Positions 9,643-19,001 of a stretch of 64,000 nucleotides of DNA are shown piece after piece (positions within the stretch are counted from its first letter, which is position 1; each line of letters starts with the position of its first letter). A program made the position numbers and the translations under genes. The notes under the pieces are model-generated. The model saw only the letters and a list, made by a program, of their open reading frames with translations, was not told the DNA's origin and searched no databases. Source of the stretch: CAXSBR01 sp964236495. GTDB taxonomy: Bacteria > Actinomycetota > Actinomycetes > Mycobacteriales > Jatrophihabitantaceae. Location: the NCBI GenBank assembly GCA_964236495.1, contig CAXSBR010000006.1, forward strand, positions 98,886-162,885, written 5' to 3'.

Positions 9643-10491
9643 ATGCCGCTGGCGAGCACGGCCCAGTTGCTCGGCGCCGCAGTGGGGCGCCACGTCGGGC
9701 TCGCCGCTTTCAACGTCATCACGCTGGAACACGCCGAGGCAATAGTGCAAGCGGCCGAAGAACGCTCGCGCTCGGTCATCCTGCAGCTCAGCCAGAACGC
9801 CGTCGGTTTCCACGGCGGTGCCGCGCGTCCCCTTACAGCGGCGATGACGGTGTTGGCCGAGCAGGCCGCGGTGCCGGTAGCGCTGCACCTCGACCATGTG
9901 GAGGACGAGGAACTTCTACACCAGGCTGGCGACGCCGGCTTCAGTTCGGTCATGTTCGACGTCGGTCGACAGGAGTACGAGCGCAACGTCGATACCACCA
10001 CTGCCGCCGCGCAGTGGGCGCACGCGAACGGGCTCTTGATCGAGGCCGAGCTGGGTTACGTGGGCGGTAAGCAGAGCCAGATCAGCAGCGCACACGAGCC
10101 GGGGGTACGTACCGATCCTGCGCAGGCGGCAGAATACGTCGAGGCCACCGGCGTCGACGCGCTCGCCGTAGCGGTGGGCAGTTCGCACGCGATGACGTCA
10201 CGTTCGGCGAGCTTGGACGCCCAACTGATCGAGCGAATATCTGCGGCGGTGCCGGTGCCGCTGGTGCTGCATGGATCGTCGGGTGTACCCGACATCGAGC
10301 TTCGGCGCGCCGTCGCCGCAGGCATCGTCAAGGTGAACATCGGCACCATCCTCAACGTCGCCTTCACCGACGCCGTGCGTACGGCGCTCGCAGCAGACTC
10401 GGTAGACCCCCGCAAATATCTGGCGCCGGCTCGAACGGCGATGGCGCACACCGCAGCACAGCTGCTCGACGTCCTGGACCCGGGGGTCTGA
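9643..10491 (+). CDS. Class II fructose/tagatose-bisphosphate aldolase
   Basis: A 282-residue zinc aldolase. The catalytic Asp and first zinc His appear in ALHLDHVED (D84, H85). EAELGYVGG carries the conserved Glu, GSSHAM a second His, and VLHGSSGV the third His with the phosphate-binding Gly-Ser. KVNIGT is the other phosphate loop. These are features of the GatY/KbaY/FbaA group, which cleaves ketose 1,6-bisphosphates to DHAP and glyceraldehyde 3-phosphate. The start at 9643 is preceded by GGAGGA at 7-nt spacing. It is divergent from the FGGY/PfkB/dehydrogenase operon and would complete that pathway. A housekeeping glycolytic role is less likely given the context. Confidence 0.9.
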   Translation: MPLASTAQLLGAAVGRHVGLAAFNVITLEHAEAIVQAAEERSRSVILQLSQNAVGFHGGAARPLTAAMTVLAEQAAVPVALHLDHVEDEELLHQAGDAGFSSVMFDVGRQEYERNVDTTTAAAQWAHANGLLIEAELGYVGGKQSQISSAHEPGVRTDPAQAAEYVEATGVDALAVAVGSSHAMTSRSASLDAQLIERISAAVPVPLVLHGSSGVPDIELRRAVAAGIVKVNIGTILNVAFTDAVRTALAADSVDPRKYLAPARTAMAHTAAQLLDVLDPGV

Positions 10492-10554
10492 GTGCACGGT
10501 CCCCACCTTGGCGATGCACGCTACCCAGCTCGGCGATAGAGGAAACTTGAGCTC

Positions 10555-12285
10555 ATGAACGACGACGAACCGGCAACCACGTTCGCTTCCCTCGGCATGG
10601 ACCCGCGGGTGCTGCAAGCGCTGAGTGAGGTCGGCTACGAGAGCCCATCGCCGATCCAGGCGGCCACCATCCCGGCGCTGCTGGCCGGACGCCACGTCGT
10701 TGGTCTCGCCCAGACGGGCACCGGCAAGACTGCCGCCTTCGCCGTGCCGATCCTGTCGCGCATCGACTGGAATCAGCATGAACCGCAGGCGTTGGTGCTG
10801 GCGCCCACGCGCGAGCTGGCGTTGCAGGTGGCCGACGCGTTCGCGAAGTACGCGCAACACTTACCCGGCCTGCATGTCTTGCCCGTCTACGGCGGGTCGA
10901 GCTACGGACCTCAGTTGGCCGCACTGCGACGGGGTGTGCACGTCATCGTCGGCACGCCCGGGCGCATCATGGATCACCTGGAGAAGAAGACTCTCGACCT
11001 GTCCAAGCTGCGGTTCCTGGTGCTCGACGAGGCCGACGAGATGCTGAACATGGGCTTCGCCGAGGACGTCGAGACGATCCTGGCCGAGACGCCGGACTCC
11101 AAGCAGGTTGCGCTGTTCTCCGCAACCATGCCGGCCCAGATCCGTCGGATCGCCCAGAAGTATCTGACCGACGCGCAGGAGATCACGGTCAAGAGCAGAA
11201 CCGCCACGCTGGCCAACACCCGGCAGCGTTATCTGGAGGTCTCGCCCGCAGCGAAGCTCGACGCGCTCACCCGGGTGCTCGAGATCGAGGACTTCGCAGC
11301 GATGATCGTCTTCGTTCGGACGAAGCAGGCCACCGAGGAACTGGCCGAACGGCTGCGCTCGCGCGGTTACTCCGCCGCGGCGATCAATGGCGACCTGGTC
11401 CAGGCGCAGCGGGAACGCACCATCGGCCAACTCAAATCCGGCGCACTGGACATCCTCGTCGCCACCGATGTCGCGGCCAGGGGGTTGGACGTCGAGCGGA
11501 TCAGCCACGTAGTCAACTACGACATCCCGCTGGACGCCGAGTCCTACGTCCACCGGATCGGGCGCACCGGACGCGCCGGACGCACTGGCGACGCCCTGCT
11601 GTTCGTCACTCCGCGCGAGCGCCGGCTGTTGACGAGCATCGAGCGCACCACCCGACAGCCAGTCACCGAGATGTCGCTGCCCTCGGCCGAGGACGTCAAC
11701 GCGTCTCGACGCGCCAAGTTCGCCGACTCGATCACGTCCTCGCTCGAGGACCCGCAGGTGGGCCTCTTTCGAGCCTTGGTGGTCGAGTACGCACAGACCC
11801 ACGACGTTGCGCTGGCCGATGTTGCCGCAGCGTTGGCAGTCCAGTCGCGCGAAGGCGCAGCATTCCTTCTTGAGCCTGACCCGCCGCGGCACCCCGATCC
11901 GCCCCGGCGTGAGCGTCCTGCCGAGCGGGACACGAAGCCGCGCAAATCTCCCGGTCGCGACGCCGGGCCCGGTGCTGGCCGCGAGCGACCGCGCGTTGCC
12001 GGCTCACGTAAATCCCGTACCGGCGAGCAGATGGCCACCTACCGCATTCGGGTCGGTCGCCGGCACAAGGTGCAGCCGGGCCAGATCGTCGGTGCGCTGG
12101 CGAACGAGGGCGGTCTGAACCGCGCCGACTTCGGCCACATCGACATCAAGGCCGACCACACACTGGTGGAGCTGCCAGCGCGGTTGGCGCCCCAGACTTG
12201 GTCGGCCCTGAAACGCACCCGCATCTCCGGGCAGCTGATCGAACTGGCCGAGGAGAGTGCGCCGCCCAAGCGCTCCAGGAACTAG
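10555..12285 (+). CDS. deaD: DEAD-box ATP-dependent RNA helicase with DbpA-type RNA-binding domain
   Basis: A 576-residue helicase. The Q motif is TTFASLGMDPRVLQALSEVGYESPSPIQ (shown in parts: SPSPIQ). Motif I is AQTGTGKT, Ia is APTRELALQV, II is VLDEADEML, III is FSAT and VI is HRIGRTGRAGRTG. After the two RecA domains (to about residue 370) comes a linker and a basic Pro/Arg-rich stretch. A C-terminal DbpA-like RNA-recognition fold (about 495-570) follows, with TYRIRVGRRHKVQPGQIVGA and ADHTLVELP. It is the CsdA/DeaD type that helps ribosome assembly and mRNA turnover in the cold. A weak GAGG lies upstream of the ATG. It is monocistronic here. Confidence 0.95.
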   Translation: MNDDEPATTFASLGMDPRVLQALSEVGYESPSPIQAATIPALLAGRHVVGLAQTGTGKTAAFAVPILSRIDWNQHEPQALVLAPTRELALQVADAFAKYAQHLPGLHVLPVYGGSSYGPQLAALRRGVHVIVGTPGRIMDHLEKKTLDLSKLRFLVLDEADEMLNMGFAEDVETILAETPDSKQVALFSATMPAQIRRIAQKYLTDAQEITVKSRTATLANTRQRYLEVSPAAKLDALTRVLEIEDFAAMIVFVRTKQATEELAERLRSRGYSAAAINGDLVQAQRERTIGQLKSGALDILVATDVAARGLDVERISHVVNYDIPLDAESYVHRIGRTGRAGRTGDALLFVTPRERRLLTSIERTTRQPVTEMSLPSAEDVNASRRAKFADSITSSLEDPQVGLFRALVVEYAQTHDVALADVAAALAVQSREGAAFLLEPDPPRHPDPPRRERPAERDTKPRKSPGRDAGPGAGRERPRVAGSRKSRTGEQMATYRIRVGRRHKVQPGQIVGALANEGGLNRADFGHIDIKADHTLVELPARLAPQTWSALKRTRISGQLIELAEESAPPKRSRN

Positions 12286-12408
12286 TTCGCCACCCCGTCA
12301 ACTGGCGCAGCGCCGCGCCGATCCATCGGCAGCCGCTGCCGATACTCGGCAGCCGCGCCGATCCCGCGGCTCAGCAACTTTGTCGCGCCCGCGGTTAGGG
12401 TCGGATCA

Positions 12409-13008
12409 ATGCACACCGCGACGACGCCGGCCACCGAGATGGTCGTGCTGTGCGCTGAGGATGGCACCGCCGCGGGCGTAATGGCCAAGGCCGACGTCCA
12501 CACGGCTGACACTGCCCTGCACCTGGCGTTCTCTGTCTACCTCTTCGACGGCGACGGCCGGCTGCTCGTCACCCGCCGGGCGCTGAGCAAGTCCACGTTT
12601 CCCGGCGTGCGAACCAACAGCTGCTGCGGGCATCCCGCGCCTGGCGAGGCGATGACCGACGCCATCGTGCGCCGCAGCGGCTACGAACTGGGCGTCACCC
12701 CTGCCGACCTGGAGTTGATCCTGCCGGCGTTCCGCTACCGCGCGGTCGCTGCCGACGGCACGGTCGAGAACGAACTCTGTCCGGTGTATCGCGGGTTCGT
12801 CGACCCTGCGCAACTGCGGCCTGAACCCAGCGAGGTCGCGCAGGCGTGGTGGACGCCGTGGTCCGGGTTCGACCACGACGACGCGGATCCGCTGTCGATC
12901 TGGTCGCAAGAACAGGTGCGGCAACTGAACCACCTCGGCAGTGATCCCTTACGCTGGCCGGCTGCTGATCCACGCCTCCTACCTGCCGCCGCCACGCAGC
13001 GGAATTAG
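12409..13008 (+). CDS. idi: Isopentenyl-diphosphate delta-isomerase, type I
   Basis: A 199-residue Nudix-fold enzyme. The conserved Cys is in TNSCCGHPAPGE (with the metal-binding His), and the conserved Glu residues are in VENELCPVYRG. A Trp/Pro-rich WWTPWSGF lies near the C-terminus, as in bacterial Idi. It converts IPP to DMAPP, supplying the starter for polyprenyl synthesis. It is alone here, about 40 kb from the crt genes of the same window, which would use its product. A short AGGG precedes the ATG. The 3' neighbour begins about 200 nt away. Confidence 0.95.
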   Translation: MHTATTPATEMVVLCAEDGTAAGVMAKADVHTADTALHLAFSVYLFDGDGRLLVTRRALSKSTFPGVRTNSCCGHPAPGEAMTDAIVRRSGYELGVTPADLELILPAFRYRAVAADGTVENELCPVYRGFVDPAQLRPEPSEVAQAWWTPWSGFDHDDADPLSIWSQEQVRQLNHLGSDPLRWPAADPRLLPAAATQRN

Positions 13009-13214
13009 CGCCAGCCAGCCAGCCAGCGGGCCGGCGATGCCGACCGGAGCGCAAAGCGACATCCCGGCGCCATCACCGGCGACCGCAGCCGCGCCAGGCG
13101 TTCATCGACAGTTCACCGGGCAGTCGTCGGCGCGGACTGTGCCGGCAAGGGTGGCAGTCGACAGTGACTCGATGTCGGCAACGCCAGGTTCCGACGTGAG
13201 CTGCGGGAGATCGA

Positions 13215-14684
13215 ATGCCACATCGTCCCCTCCGGCGCGGTCGGCTGTTTGCCGCCGTCGCCCTGTCTGCTGCTGCATTGAGCGCGGTGGGCCTGGTTCA
13301 GAGCGGTCCGGCCGGCGCGAACACAGGCCAAGCAAAGGCCTCGGCCTCGGCGTCTTACAAGCCACCGAAGATCGGCCACGTATGGACCATCATTCTGGAG
13401 AACAAGTCCTACGAGGCGACGTTCACCGGGCTGAACCAGAACAGCTACCTGTGGAAGACGCTGCCAAGCTACGGGGAGCTGCTGCGCCAGTACTACGGCA
13501 CCGGGCACTACTCGTTGGACAACTACATCAGCCTCGTCAGTGGTCAGGCTCCGGCCCCGGACAACCAGGCCGACTGCCCGCAGTACACCAACGTCGCGCC
13601 CGGCTTCGCCGCTCCGGACGGTCAGACCTACGCCAGCACCGGTTGCGTCTACCCCAAGTCAGTGAAGACGATCTTCAACCAGCTCGATCGGGTGAAGAAG
13701 TCCTGGAAGGTCTACGCCCAGGACATGGGTAACGACCCCACCAGGGAAAACCCGTACCGGTGCGGTATCCCCGGCGACCCGTCGGGCACCGGTGTCGTCG
13801 ATCCAGGCGGGGCAACACCGACCGACCAATACGTTCCCAAGCACAATCCGGCACCGTGGTTTCACGCCTTGATCGACAACCCGAAGGACTGCAAGAAGGT
13901 CGTTCCACTCACCGGATACGCAGCGACCGCGTCGCACAAGGCGATCCCTTCGATCGCGCACGACCTGAAGTCGATCAAGACAACGCCGGCGTTCTCGTGG
14001 ATCAGCCCGAACAACTGCTCCGACGCCCACGATGCGACCTGCAAGGGTGACAACCTGTCCGGTGACCCGAACAACCACCAGGGCGGCCTGTATGCGGCGG
14101 ACAACTTCCTGAAGAAGTACGTTCCGATGATCATGCAGTCGCCGGCGTTCCAGAAGGACGGCGAAATTCAGATCATCTTCGACGAGGCGTTCCCGCCGTA
14201 CAAGATGTACGGCAACTCGATCGCGGACTACCAGGGCAACAGCAACCCGGCGCTCAACGTGCCGACCGACACCGCTCAGTCGGTCGTCGCGTGCTGCAAC
14301 GAGCTGCCCGGCCCGAACACCACCCAGCCCGGCTTCCAGGCGTTCGGCCAGGACACCACTCCCGGTGGCGGCATCACCGGTGCGGTGTTCATCAGCCGCT
14401 TCATCAAGCCAGGCTCGGTGAGCGACCAGCCCTACAACCACTACAGCTGGCTGGCAAGCATGGAAGACCTGTTCGGCGTCCACACCGGTGGCACCGACGG
14501 CACGGGCCACCTGGGCTACGCCGCTCAAGACGGGCTGCGTCCGTTCGGCCCTGACGTCTACAACAACGTTTCCGGCCGCGCGCTGCGCCCGTCGCCGACC
14601 GGCAGTTCGGTCTACTCGGGCACAGCCAGCATCGACACAGTCGCAGTTCCCAAGGTCACTCGGGTCTCGGTGCCCGTCAGGTGA
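13215..14684 (+). CDS. Secreted phosphoesterase (acid phosphatase / phospholipase C-like)
   Basis: A 489-residue exported protein. An Arg-rich start and hydrophobic core (RLFAAVALSAAALSAVGLVQ) end near GPAGANT, a plausible signal peptidase site. The mature part begins with the phosphoesterase-family opening VWTIILENKSYEATF, where the Glu-Asn would bind metal, followed by YYGTGHYSLDNYISLVSG. These motifs match the PF04185-type phosphoesterases (acid phosphatases, PLC). Downstream are PAFSWISPNNCSDAHD and IIFDEAF, further metal-ligand-like positions. It may release phosphate from outer phosphomonoesters or phospholipids. GGGAGA precedes the ATG. Its stop overlaps the next gene (GTGA), so the two are probably translated together. 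Confidence 0.88.
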   Translation: MPHRPLRRGRLFAAVALSAAALSAVGLVQSGPAGANTGQAKASASASYKPPKIGHVWTIILENKSYEATFTGLNQNSYLWKTLPSYGELLRQYYGTGHYSLDNYISLVSGQAPAPDNQADCPQYTNVAPGFAAPDGQTYASTGCVYPKSVKTIFNQLDRVKKSWKVYAQDMGNDPTRENPYRCGIPGDPSGTGVVDPGGATPTDQYVPKHNPAPWFHALIDNPKDCKKVVPLTGYAATASHKAIPSIAHDLKSIKTTPAFSWISPNNCSDAHDATCKGDNLSGDPNNHQGGLYAADNFLKKYVPMIMQSPAFQKDGEIQIIFDEAFPPYKMYGNSIADYQGNSNPALNVPTDTAQSVVACCNELPGPNTTQPGFQAFGQDTTPGGGITGAVFISRFIKPGSVSDQPYNHYSWLASMEDLFGVHTGGTDGTGHLGYAAQDGLRPFGPDVYNNVSGRALRPSPTGSSVYSGTASIDTVAVPKVTRVSVPVR

Positions 14685-15346
14685 CGACGCTGCTTGCCTA
14701 CCTCGTGCGCCGGACCGCCCTGCGGTCCGGCGCACGCCGGCTTCTACTGTGCCTCCTACCATGGCTGGTTCTGCCCGCGCTGCTTGCGGCGTGCACCAAC
14801 TCGTCCCCAGCCACGTCGGCAGCCACCCATCCGAGCGCCGAACCGGACGCTTCAGACGTCGTTCGTTCTCTCGGCGCGGTGCCGATACCTGTCGCGCCGG
14901 CGCACCAGCCCACCGCGACAGCGGCCGTAGGTCGTCCGGCGCTCCTGGCCATGGGTGAACCGGTGCGGGTCACCTTGCCGGGCAACGCGGTGGCGGTGGT
15001 CAGCGCGTTGGGTCCGGACCAGGTCAGCTCGTCGGTCCGGACTACCGCCTCCACCTCTTCGTCGGCATCTTCAGGGGCACGCCGAAGCACGCGCGCGACA
15101 ATCACCCTGCGCGCGTCAGCGCTGCAGGGCGCAGTTGCCGTAACGGCAGCGGAATTGTCATCGCGCGACGAAACGGGGCGCGCGGTTGCCCTCACCGCCG
15201 TCGGTGCATCGCGAGCGCGCGCGTCTGGGCAACGAGCCGGCATGGTCACAGTGGCCGGGACCTTCGACAGCGGAGCCGCTCAAATCACCTGGCGTCACGA
15301 CAGGCACGTGCTGGCGATCTGGACGTTCACCATCGAACTCGACTAG
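14681..15346 (+). CDS. Putative membrane-anchored/exported protein translationally coupled to the phosphoesterase
   Basis: A 221-residue protein with GTG start overlapping the phosphoesterase stop. The N-terminus is basic then strongly hydrophobic (LLLCLLPWLVLPALLAAC), ending in LLAAC, which fits a lipobox with Cys near residue 38. The rest is Ala/Ser/Thr-rich with no motif I recognise: an N-terminal linker, a predicted beta-rich part (RVTLPGNAVAVVSALG) and a final ITWRHDRHVLAIWTFTIEL. Coupling suggests a surface partner of the phosphoesterase. No family could be assigned. Confidence 0.7.
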   Translation: MTTLLAYLVRRTALRSGARRLLLCLLPWLVLPALLAACTNSSPATSAATHPSAEPDASDVVRSLGAVPIPVAPAHQPTATAAVGRPALLAMGEPVRVTLPGNAVAVVSALGPDQVSSSVRTTASTSSSASSGARRSTRATITLRASALQGAVAVTAAELSSRDETGRAVALTAVGASRARASGQRAGMVTVAGTFDSGAAQITWRHDRHVLAIWTFTIELD

Positions 15347-15500
15347 TGCGTATCAGTTCGGTGACGGCGTGCAGTGCACCCGCGAGACGGGCACCGGCCG
15401 GCTGCGGCGACGGTACTGTCGAAATGCGGGTTTGACTCAGATGCCCCTCACCGCACGAATTCCGGTAGCCATACAGGTCCGGTGAATGAAAGGTTCGTAC

Positions 15501-16082
15501 ATGCGTCGACTATTTGTTATACCCGCCTTGGTTTTGTCGTTGTTGGTGGCTGGCTGCGGAGGTTCGAGCACCAAGTCGACCACCGGCGCCGGTGCCTCCT
15601 CCTCGTCAGGCCAGACCGCCGCAGCTACCGCCGGCGACACCGCTGCCGCAGGCACGTCCAGCACGGACTGCCCCTCCGACAACACCCGCTCCTTCGCCAA
15701 GACCCGGTTCGTGGCCGATGTCGGTGGCGCGCTGTTCCTGGCGAACCGCTACGTGCTCCAGCCGTACAAGGCGGGCAAGTTCACCAAGGGTGCGAGCGGA
15801 CGAACGGTGGCCCTGATCAAGGCAGCGACGGCGGTCGCGGCAACCACCAAGCTGCTCAAGAACGCACAGACCAACGCCCAGGCCAACCCCACCCTGTGCA
15901 AGGCCGTGTCGGGCCCGCTGAGCAAGCTGACCAACGCCATGGGTGGCCTCACCAGCGGCCTCAAGTCCGGATCGTTGCCGACAAGTGCCCTGGCAGGCAT
16001 CGGCGGTCTACTCGGAACGGTCAAGTCGGCGGCTGGCAAAGCCGGGATTCCGGTGAGCGAGCAGTCAGTTCCGCTGCGCTAA
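15501..16082 (+). CDS. Putative lipoprotein of unknown function
   Basis: A 193-residue lipoprotein. Its signal is MRRLFVIPALVLSLLVAGC with lipobox LVAGC at Cys19. A Gly/Ser/Thr/Ala-rich linker follows, then a small, probably helical, Lys/Ala/Thr/Leu-rich domain with two Cys (TDCPSD, TLCKAV) that could form a disulfide. I prefer ATG at 15501, preceded by GAAAGG at a suitable distance, over ATG at 15486. It is followed by a strong intrinsic terminator. I do not recognise a family. Confidence 0.8.
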   Translation: MRRLFVIPALVLSLLVAGCGGSSTKSTTGAGASSSSGQTAAATAGDTAAAGTSSTDCPSDNTRSFAKTRFVADVGGALFLANRYVLQPYKAGKFTKGASGRTVALIKAATAVAATTKLLKNAQTNAQANPTLCKAVSGPLSKLTNAMGGLTSGLKSGSLPTSALAGIGGLLGTVKSAAGKAGIPVSEQSVPLR

Positions 16083-16108
16083 TTCGTCAAGCGCTGTTAG
16101 GCACGAGT

Positions 16109-16136
16109 AAGGGACGCGGCTTCGGCCGCGTCCCTT
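16109..16136 (+). terminator. Strong intrinsic terminator
   Basis: A perfect 12-bp stem AAGGGACGCGGC/GCCGCGTCCCTT closed by a TTCG tetraloop is followed by atttgtttg. It is 26 nt after the lipoprotein stop. Confidence 0.93.
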
Positions 16137-16493
16137 ATTTGTTTGTCGACGTGGTCGGCTGGCCGCTAACGCCGCTGGAGCGCGTGCCAGCCTTTTCGAC
16201 CTCAACGGAATCGGCGAATCGGCGTCAATAGTGCCGTCGTCGATATAGAAAGCTTCCGGCACCGACAACGCCCGAGCGCGGTGGACTGGAGCGCTCTGCT
16301 GCGTCAACTTGCACTTCGTGGTCTCGCATGCGGAAGTACGAGCAGCAAAGCGGACCGACGGCCTCGTCTCAGCACTGCACTCCTCGTGCCGCGGTAGTCC
16401 GTGCCCGCCCGTCTCCTGACTCGCCAGACCCGCTGAACCCAGCGGGGTGCTTGACAACCCGGTAGAAGATCGGCTTCACTGTGCTGCACATCA
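16137..16493. other. Non-coding stretch upstream of the lacI-like gene
   Basis: About 360 nt without a supportable gene; the open frames here have no ribosome site and the wrong codon bias. A TTGACA box lies at 16451-16456 but no good -10 follows at 17-18 nt (the best is ttcact), so the promoter is only tentative. Confidence 0.4.
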
Positions 16494-16507
16494 CTAAACC
16501 GGTTTAG
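16494..16507. promoter_or_regulatory. Palindromic LacI-family operator
   Basis: CTAAACCGGTTTAG is a perfect 14-bp palindrome with the central CG usual for LacI/GalR operators. It sits 8 nt before the GTG of the lacI-like gene, so the regulator probably represses itself and the sugar operon behind it. Confidence 0.8.
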
Positions 16508-16515
16508 GGGGACGG

Positions 16516-17673
16516 GTGGCAGCAGGTGCACCGCCGACGATCGCCGACGTTGCTCGTGCCGCCGGCGTGTCGAAAAGTGCCGTGTCGTTCGCGTTGAACG
16601 GCCGCGACGGCGTATCGGCGCTGACCCGCGACCGAATCATGGCGGTGGCGCTGGATCTGGGCTGGCAACCCAGCCACCGCGCCCGGTCGCTGTCGGTGTC
16701 GCGAGCGCTGGCGTTCGGCATGGTGGTCGCTCGGCCGCCTGAACTTGTCGGGGCGGACCCCTTCTTTCCCTCGTTCATCGCCGGAGTCGAGACGATGCTC
16801 GCCCCGGCGGGGTATGCGCTGGTTCTGCAGATGGTTCCCGCCGGACCGGCCGAGGAGGCCAGCTATCGCCGGTTGGCCGGCGAGGGTCGCGTCGACGGGG
16901 TGTTCCTGAGCGACCTGCGCACGAACGATCCGCGGATCGCCCTGCTGCAGCAACTTCGACTCCCCGCGGTGACGCTGAACCGACCCGACATCAGCTCGCC
17001 GTTTCCGGCGGTGTGTGTCGACGACCAGGCCGGCATCACGCAGGCGGTCGAGCACCTCGTCGAGCTCGGCCATGTGCGGATCGCCCACGTTGCCGGGCCG
17101 CCTGAATTCCTGCACGCCAGCAGCCGCCGCGCAGCCTGGGCGAGCGCCCTCGAAGAGGCCGGCCTCGAACCAGGGCCGGTCTTGGTGTCGGACTTCACCG
17201 CGACGGGGGGCTCCGCGGCGACGCGGCAGCTGCTGGAGGCGCGTACACCGCCGACCGCGATCGTCTATGCCAACGACCTGATGGCGATCGCCGGGCTGGC
17301 CGCAGCGCAGCGCAACGGTGTGCGGGTGCCCGACGACGTCTCGATCACGGGATTCGACGGCGTCGAGCTGGCGTCGTACGTCCATCCGCCGCTGACGACG
17401 GTCGTCACCGACCCGTTCAGCTGGGGCCGGTCCGCGGCCGCGGTTCTGCTGGCCACCGTCGGCGCCCAACCGTCGGTCGCCCCACCGTCGGTCGCCCCAC
17501 CGTCGGTCGCCCAACTGCCGGCCGTGCAGTCGACAACCCAGTCCGAACCTCCCTGGCTCCGGATCCAGGGTTCCACTGCGCCAGCGGCGGTTCGCACCGC
17601 CGCGGGCGCCGCTACCCGTTCCCCAGCCGATCGAGCAGCATCTGCTGCCCGTGTTTCTGCAAAGGAGAAATAA
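16516..17673 (+). CDS. LacI-family transcriptional regulator
   Basis: A 385-residue repressor. The LacI HTH is TIADVARAAGVSKSAVSFALNG (about residues 8-30) followed by the hinge. A periplasmic-binding-protein-like effector domain follows (GMVVARPPELVGADPFFPSFIAGVE, VTLNRPD, FTATGGSAATRQLL, VPDDVSITGFDGVELA, HPPLTTV). The start is GTG at 16516 after AGGGGGA. It ends with about 65 residues beyond the normal family end, including a 15-bp tandem repeat (PSVAPPSVA), a Pro/Ala-rich tail of unclear use. It heads the sugar operon, and its stop overlaps the solute-binding protein start (TAATG). It is probably induced by the imported sugar or a derivative. Confidence 0.93.
   Translation: MAAGAPPTIADVARAAGVSKSAVSFALNGRDGVSALTRDRIMAVALDLGWQPSHRARSLSVSRALAFGMVVARPPELVGADPFFPSFIAGVETMLAPAGYALVLQMVPAGPAEEASYRRLAGEGRVDGVFLSDLRTNDPRIALLQQLRLPAVTLNRPDISSPFPAVCVDDQAGITQAVEHLVELGHVRIAHVAGPPEFLHASSRRAAWASALEEAGLEPGPVLVSDFTATGGSAATRQLLEARTPPTAIVYANDLMAIAGLAAAQRNGVRVPDDVSITGFDGVELASYVHPPLTTVVTDPFSWGRSAAAVLLATVGAQPSVAPPSVAPPSVAQLPAVQSTTQSEPPWLRIQGSTAPAAVRTAAGAATRSPADRAASAARVSAKEK
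17471..17515 (+). repeat. 15-bp tandem repeat, three copies, in frame in lacI-like gene
   Basis: Unit cgtcggtcgccccac occurs at 17471, 17486 and 17501; the third copy has one mismatch. It encodes repeated PSVAP in the C-terminal tail. Confidence 0.92.
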
Positions 17674-18992
17674 TGAAGAAACGAGTCCTACTTGCCGCAA
17701 CGATGACCCTGACGCTGGGTTTGTCGACGGCATGCGGTGGCGGTGGCGGCAGCAAGAGCGGCGGCAGCAGCGGCAGCGGCGGATCTTCGAGCAAAGACTC
17801 AGCCGCACACGGGCCGATCAAGGTGTGGCTGTCCAACAATGCCCAGGAGGTCACCTGGGGTACCCAAATGGTGGCGGCCTGGAATGCCGCGCACCCGAGC
17901 GAGACCGTGTCCGCGCAGCAGATTCCCGCCGGCAAGACCTCGGAGGAAGTCATCGGCGCTGCGATCACCGCAGGCAGCGAACCGTGCCTGATCTACAACA
18001 CCTCCCCGGCGTCGGTGCCCACGTTCCAGCAGCAGGGCGGCCTGGTCCCCCTCGACAACTTCACCGACGGAGCGAGCTACATTGCCGCGCGCACCGGCGC
18101 CACCGGCGACCAGTACAAGTCACCCGACGGCAAGTTCTATCAGCTGCCCTGGAAGTCGAATCCGGTGATGATCTTCTACAACAAGAAGATCTTCAAGAAG
18201 GCCGGCCTGAGCACCACCGCACCCCCGTTGGCGACCTACAGCGAGTTCCTGGCGACGTCGAAGAAGCTGGTCTCCTCCCACGCCGCCAAGTACGCGATCT
18301 ACCCGGCCCCCTCGAGCGAGTTCTTCCAGTCCTGGTTCGACTTCTACCCGATGTATGCCGCGGCCAGCGGTGGCAAGCAGTTGGTGGAGAACAGTTCGGC
18401 GACGTTCGACTCGACGGCGGGTAAGGCCGTCGCCGCGTTCTGGCGTCAGATGTATGCGCAGAATCTTGCCGGTAAGGAGGTGTACACCGGCGACTCCTTC
18501 GCCGATGGCACCGCGGCCATGGCCAGCGTCGGTCCGTGGGCGATCGCCGCTTATAAGGGCAAGGTTGACTGGGGCGTGGCGCCGGTGCCGACCGAACAGG
18601 GCAGCAAGGGCGACAAGGTGCCCACCTTTAGCGACGCCAAGAACGTCGCCATGTACGCCTCGTGCAAGAACCGCGGCACCGCGTGGGACTTTCTGAAGTT
18701 CTCCACCAGCGCTGCCGAGGACGGCAAGTTGCTGCAGTTGACCGGCCAGATGCCACTACGCCAGAACCTGCCGCAGGCGTATGCGAGCTACTTCAGCGCC
18801 CACCCCGAGTACAAGACCTTCGCCTCGGAAGCCGCCCACGTGGTGGAGGTTCCCAACGTTCCCAACTCGATCCAGATCTGGCAGACCTTCCGCGACGCCT
18901 GGTCCAAGTCGGTGATCTTCGGTCAGCAGGATCCCAACCAGGCTCTGTCCGGCGCCGCGTCGAAGATCAATTCACTCGCGTCCCAGAAGTGA
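17673..18992 (+). CDS. Sugar ABC transporter substrate-binding lipoprotein (CUT1 family)
   Basis: A 439-residue extracellular solute-binding protein. The lipoprotein signal MKKRVLLAATMTLTLGLSTAC puts the lipid Cys at position 21, followed by a Gly/Ser linker. The fold is of the family 1 (MalE/UgpB) type: IKVWLSNNAQEVTWGTQMVAAWNAAHP, PSVPTFQQQGGLVPLD-like region, YQLPWKSNPVMIFYNKKIFKKAGL (the ligand-gating strand) and FADGTAAMASVGPWAI. It delivers a sugar or oligosaccharide to the two permeases behind it. The GH130 enzyme in the operon suggests a beta-mannoside or related glycoside. AAAGGAG precedes the ATG. Confidence 0.93.
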   Translation: MKKRVLLAATMTLTLGLSTACGGGGGSKSGGSSGSGGSSSKDSAAHGPIKVWLSNNAQEVTWGTQMVAAWNAAHPSETVSAQQIPAGKTSEEVIGAAITAGSEPCLIYNTSPASVPTFQQQGGLVPLDNFTDGASYIAARTGATGDQYKSPDGKFYQLPWKSNPVMIFYNKKIFKKAGLSTTAPPLATYSEFLATSKKLVSSHAAKYAIYPAPSSEFFQSWFDFYPMYAAASGGKQLVENSSATFDSTAGKAVAAFWRQMYAQNLAGKEVYTGDSFADGTAAMASVGPWAIAAYKGKVDWGVAPVPTEQGSKGDKVPTFSDAKNVAMYASCKNRGTAWDFLKFSTSAAEDGKLLQLTGQMPLRQNLPQAYASYFSAHPEYKTFASEAAHVVEVPNVPNSIQIWQTFRDAWSKSVIFGQQDPNQALSGAASKINSLASQK

Positions 18993-19001
18993 GGCGCGAC
19001 G

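Noticed and set aside
16065..16457. A minus-strand frame between the terminator and lacI-like gene
   Set aside because: It has no ribosome site, no family resemblance and crosses the strong terminator.
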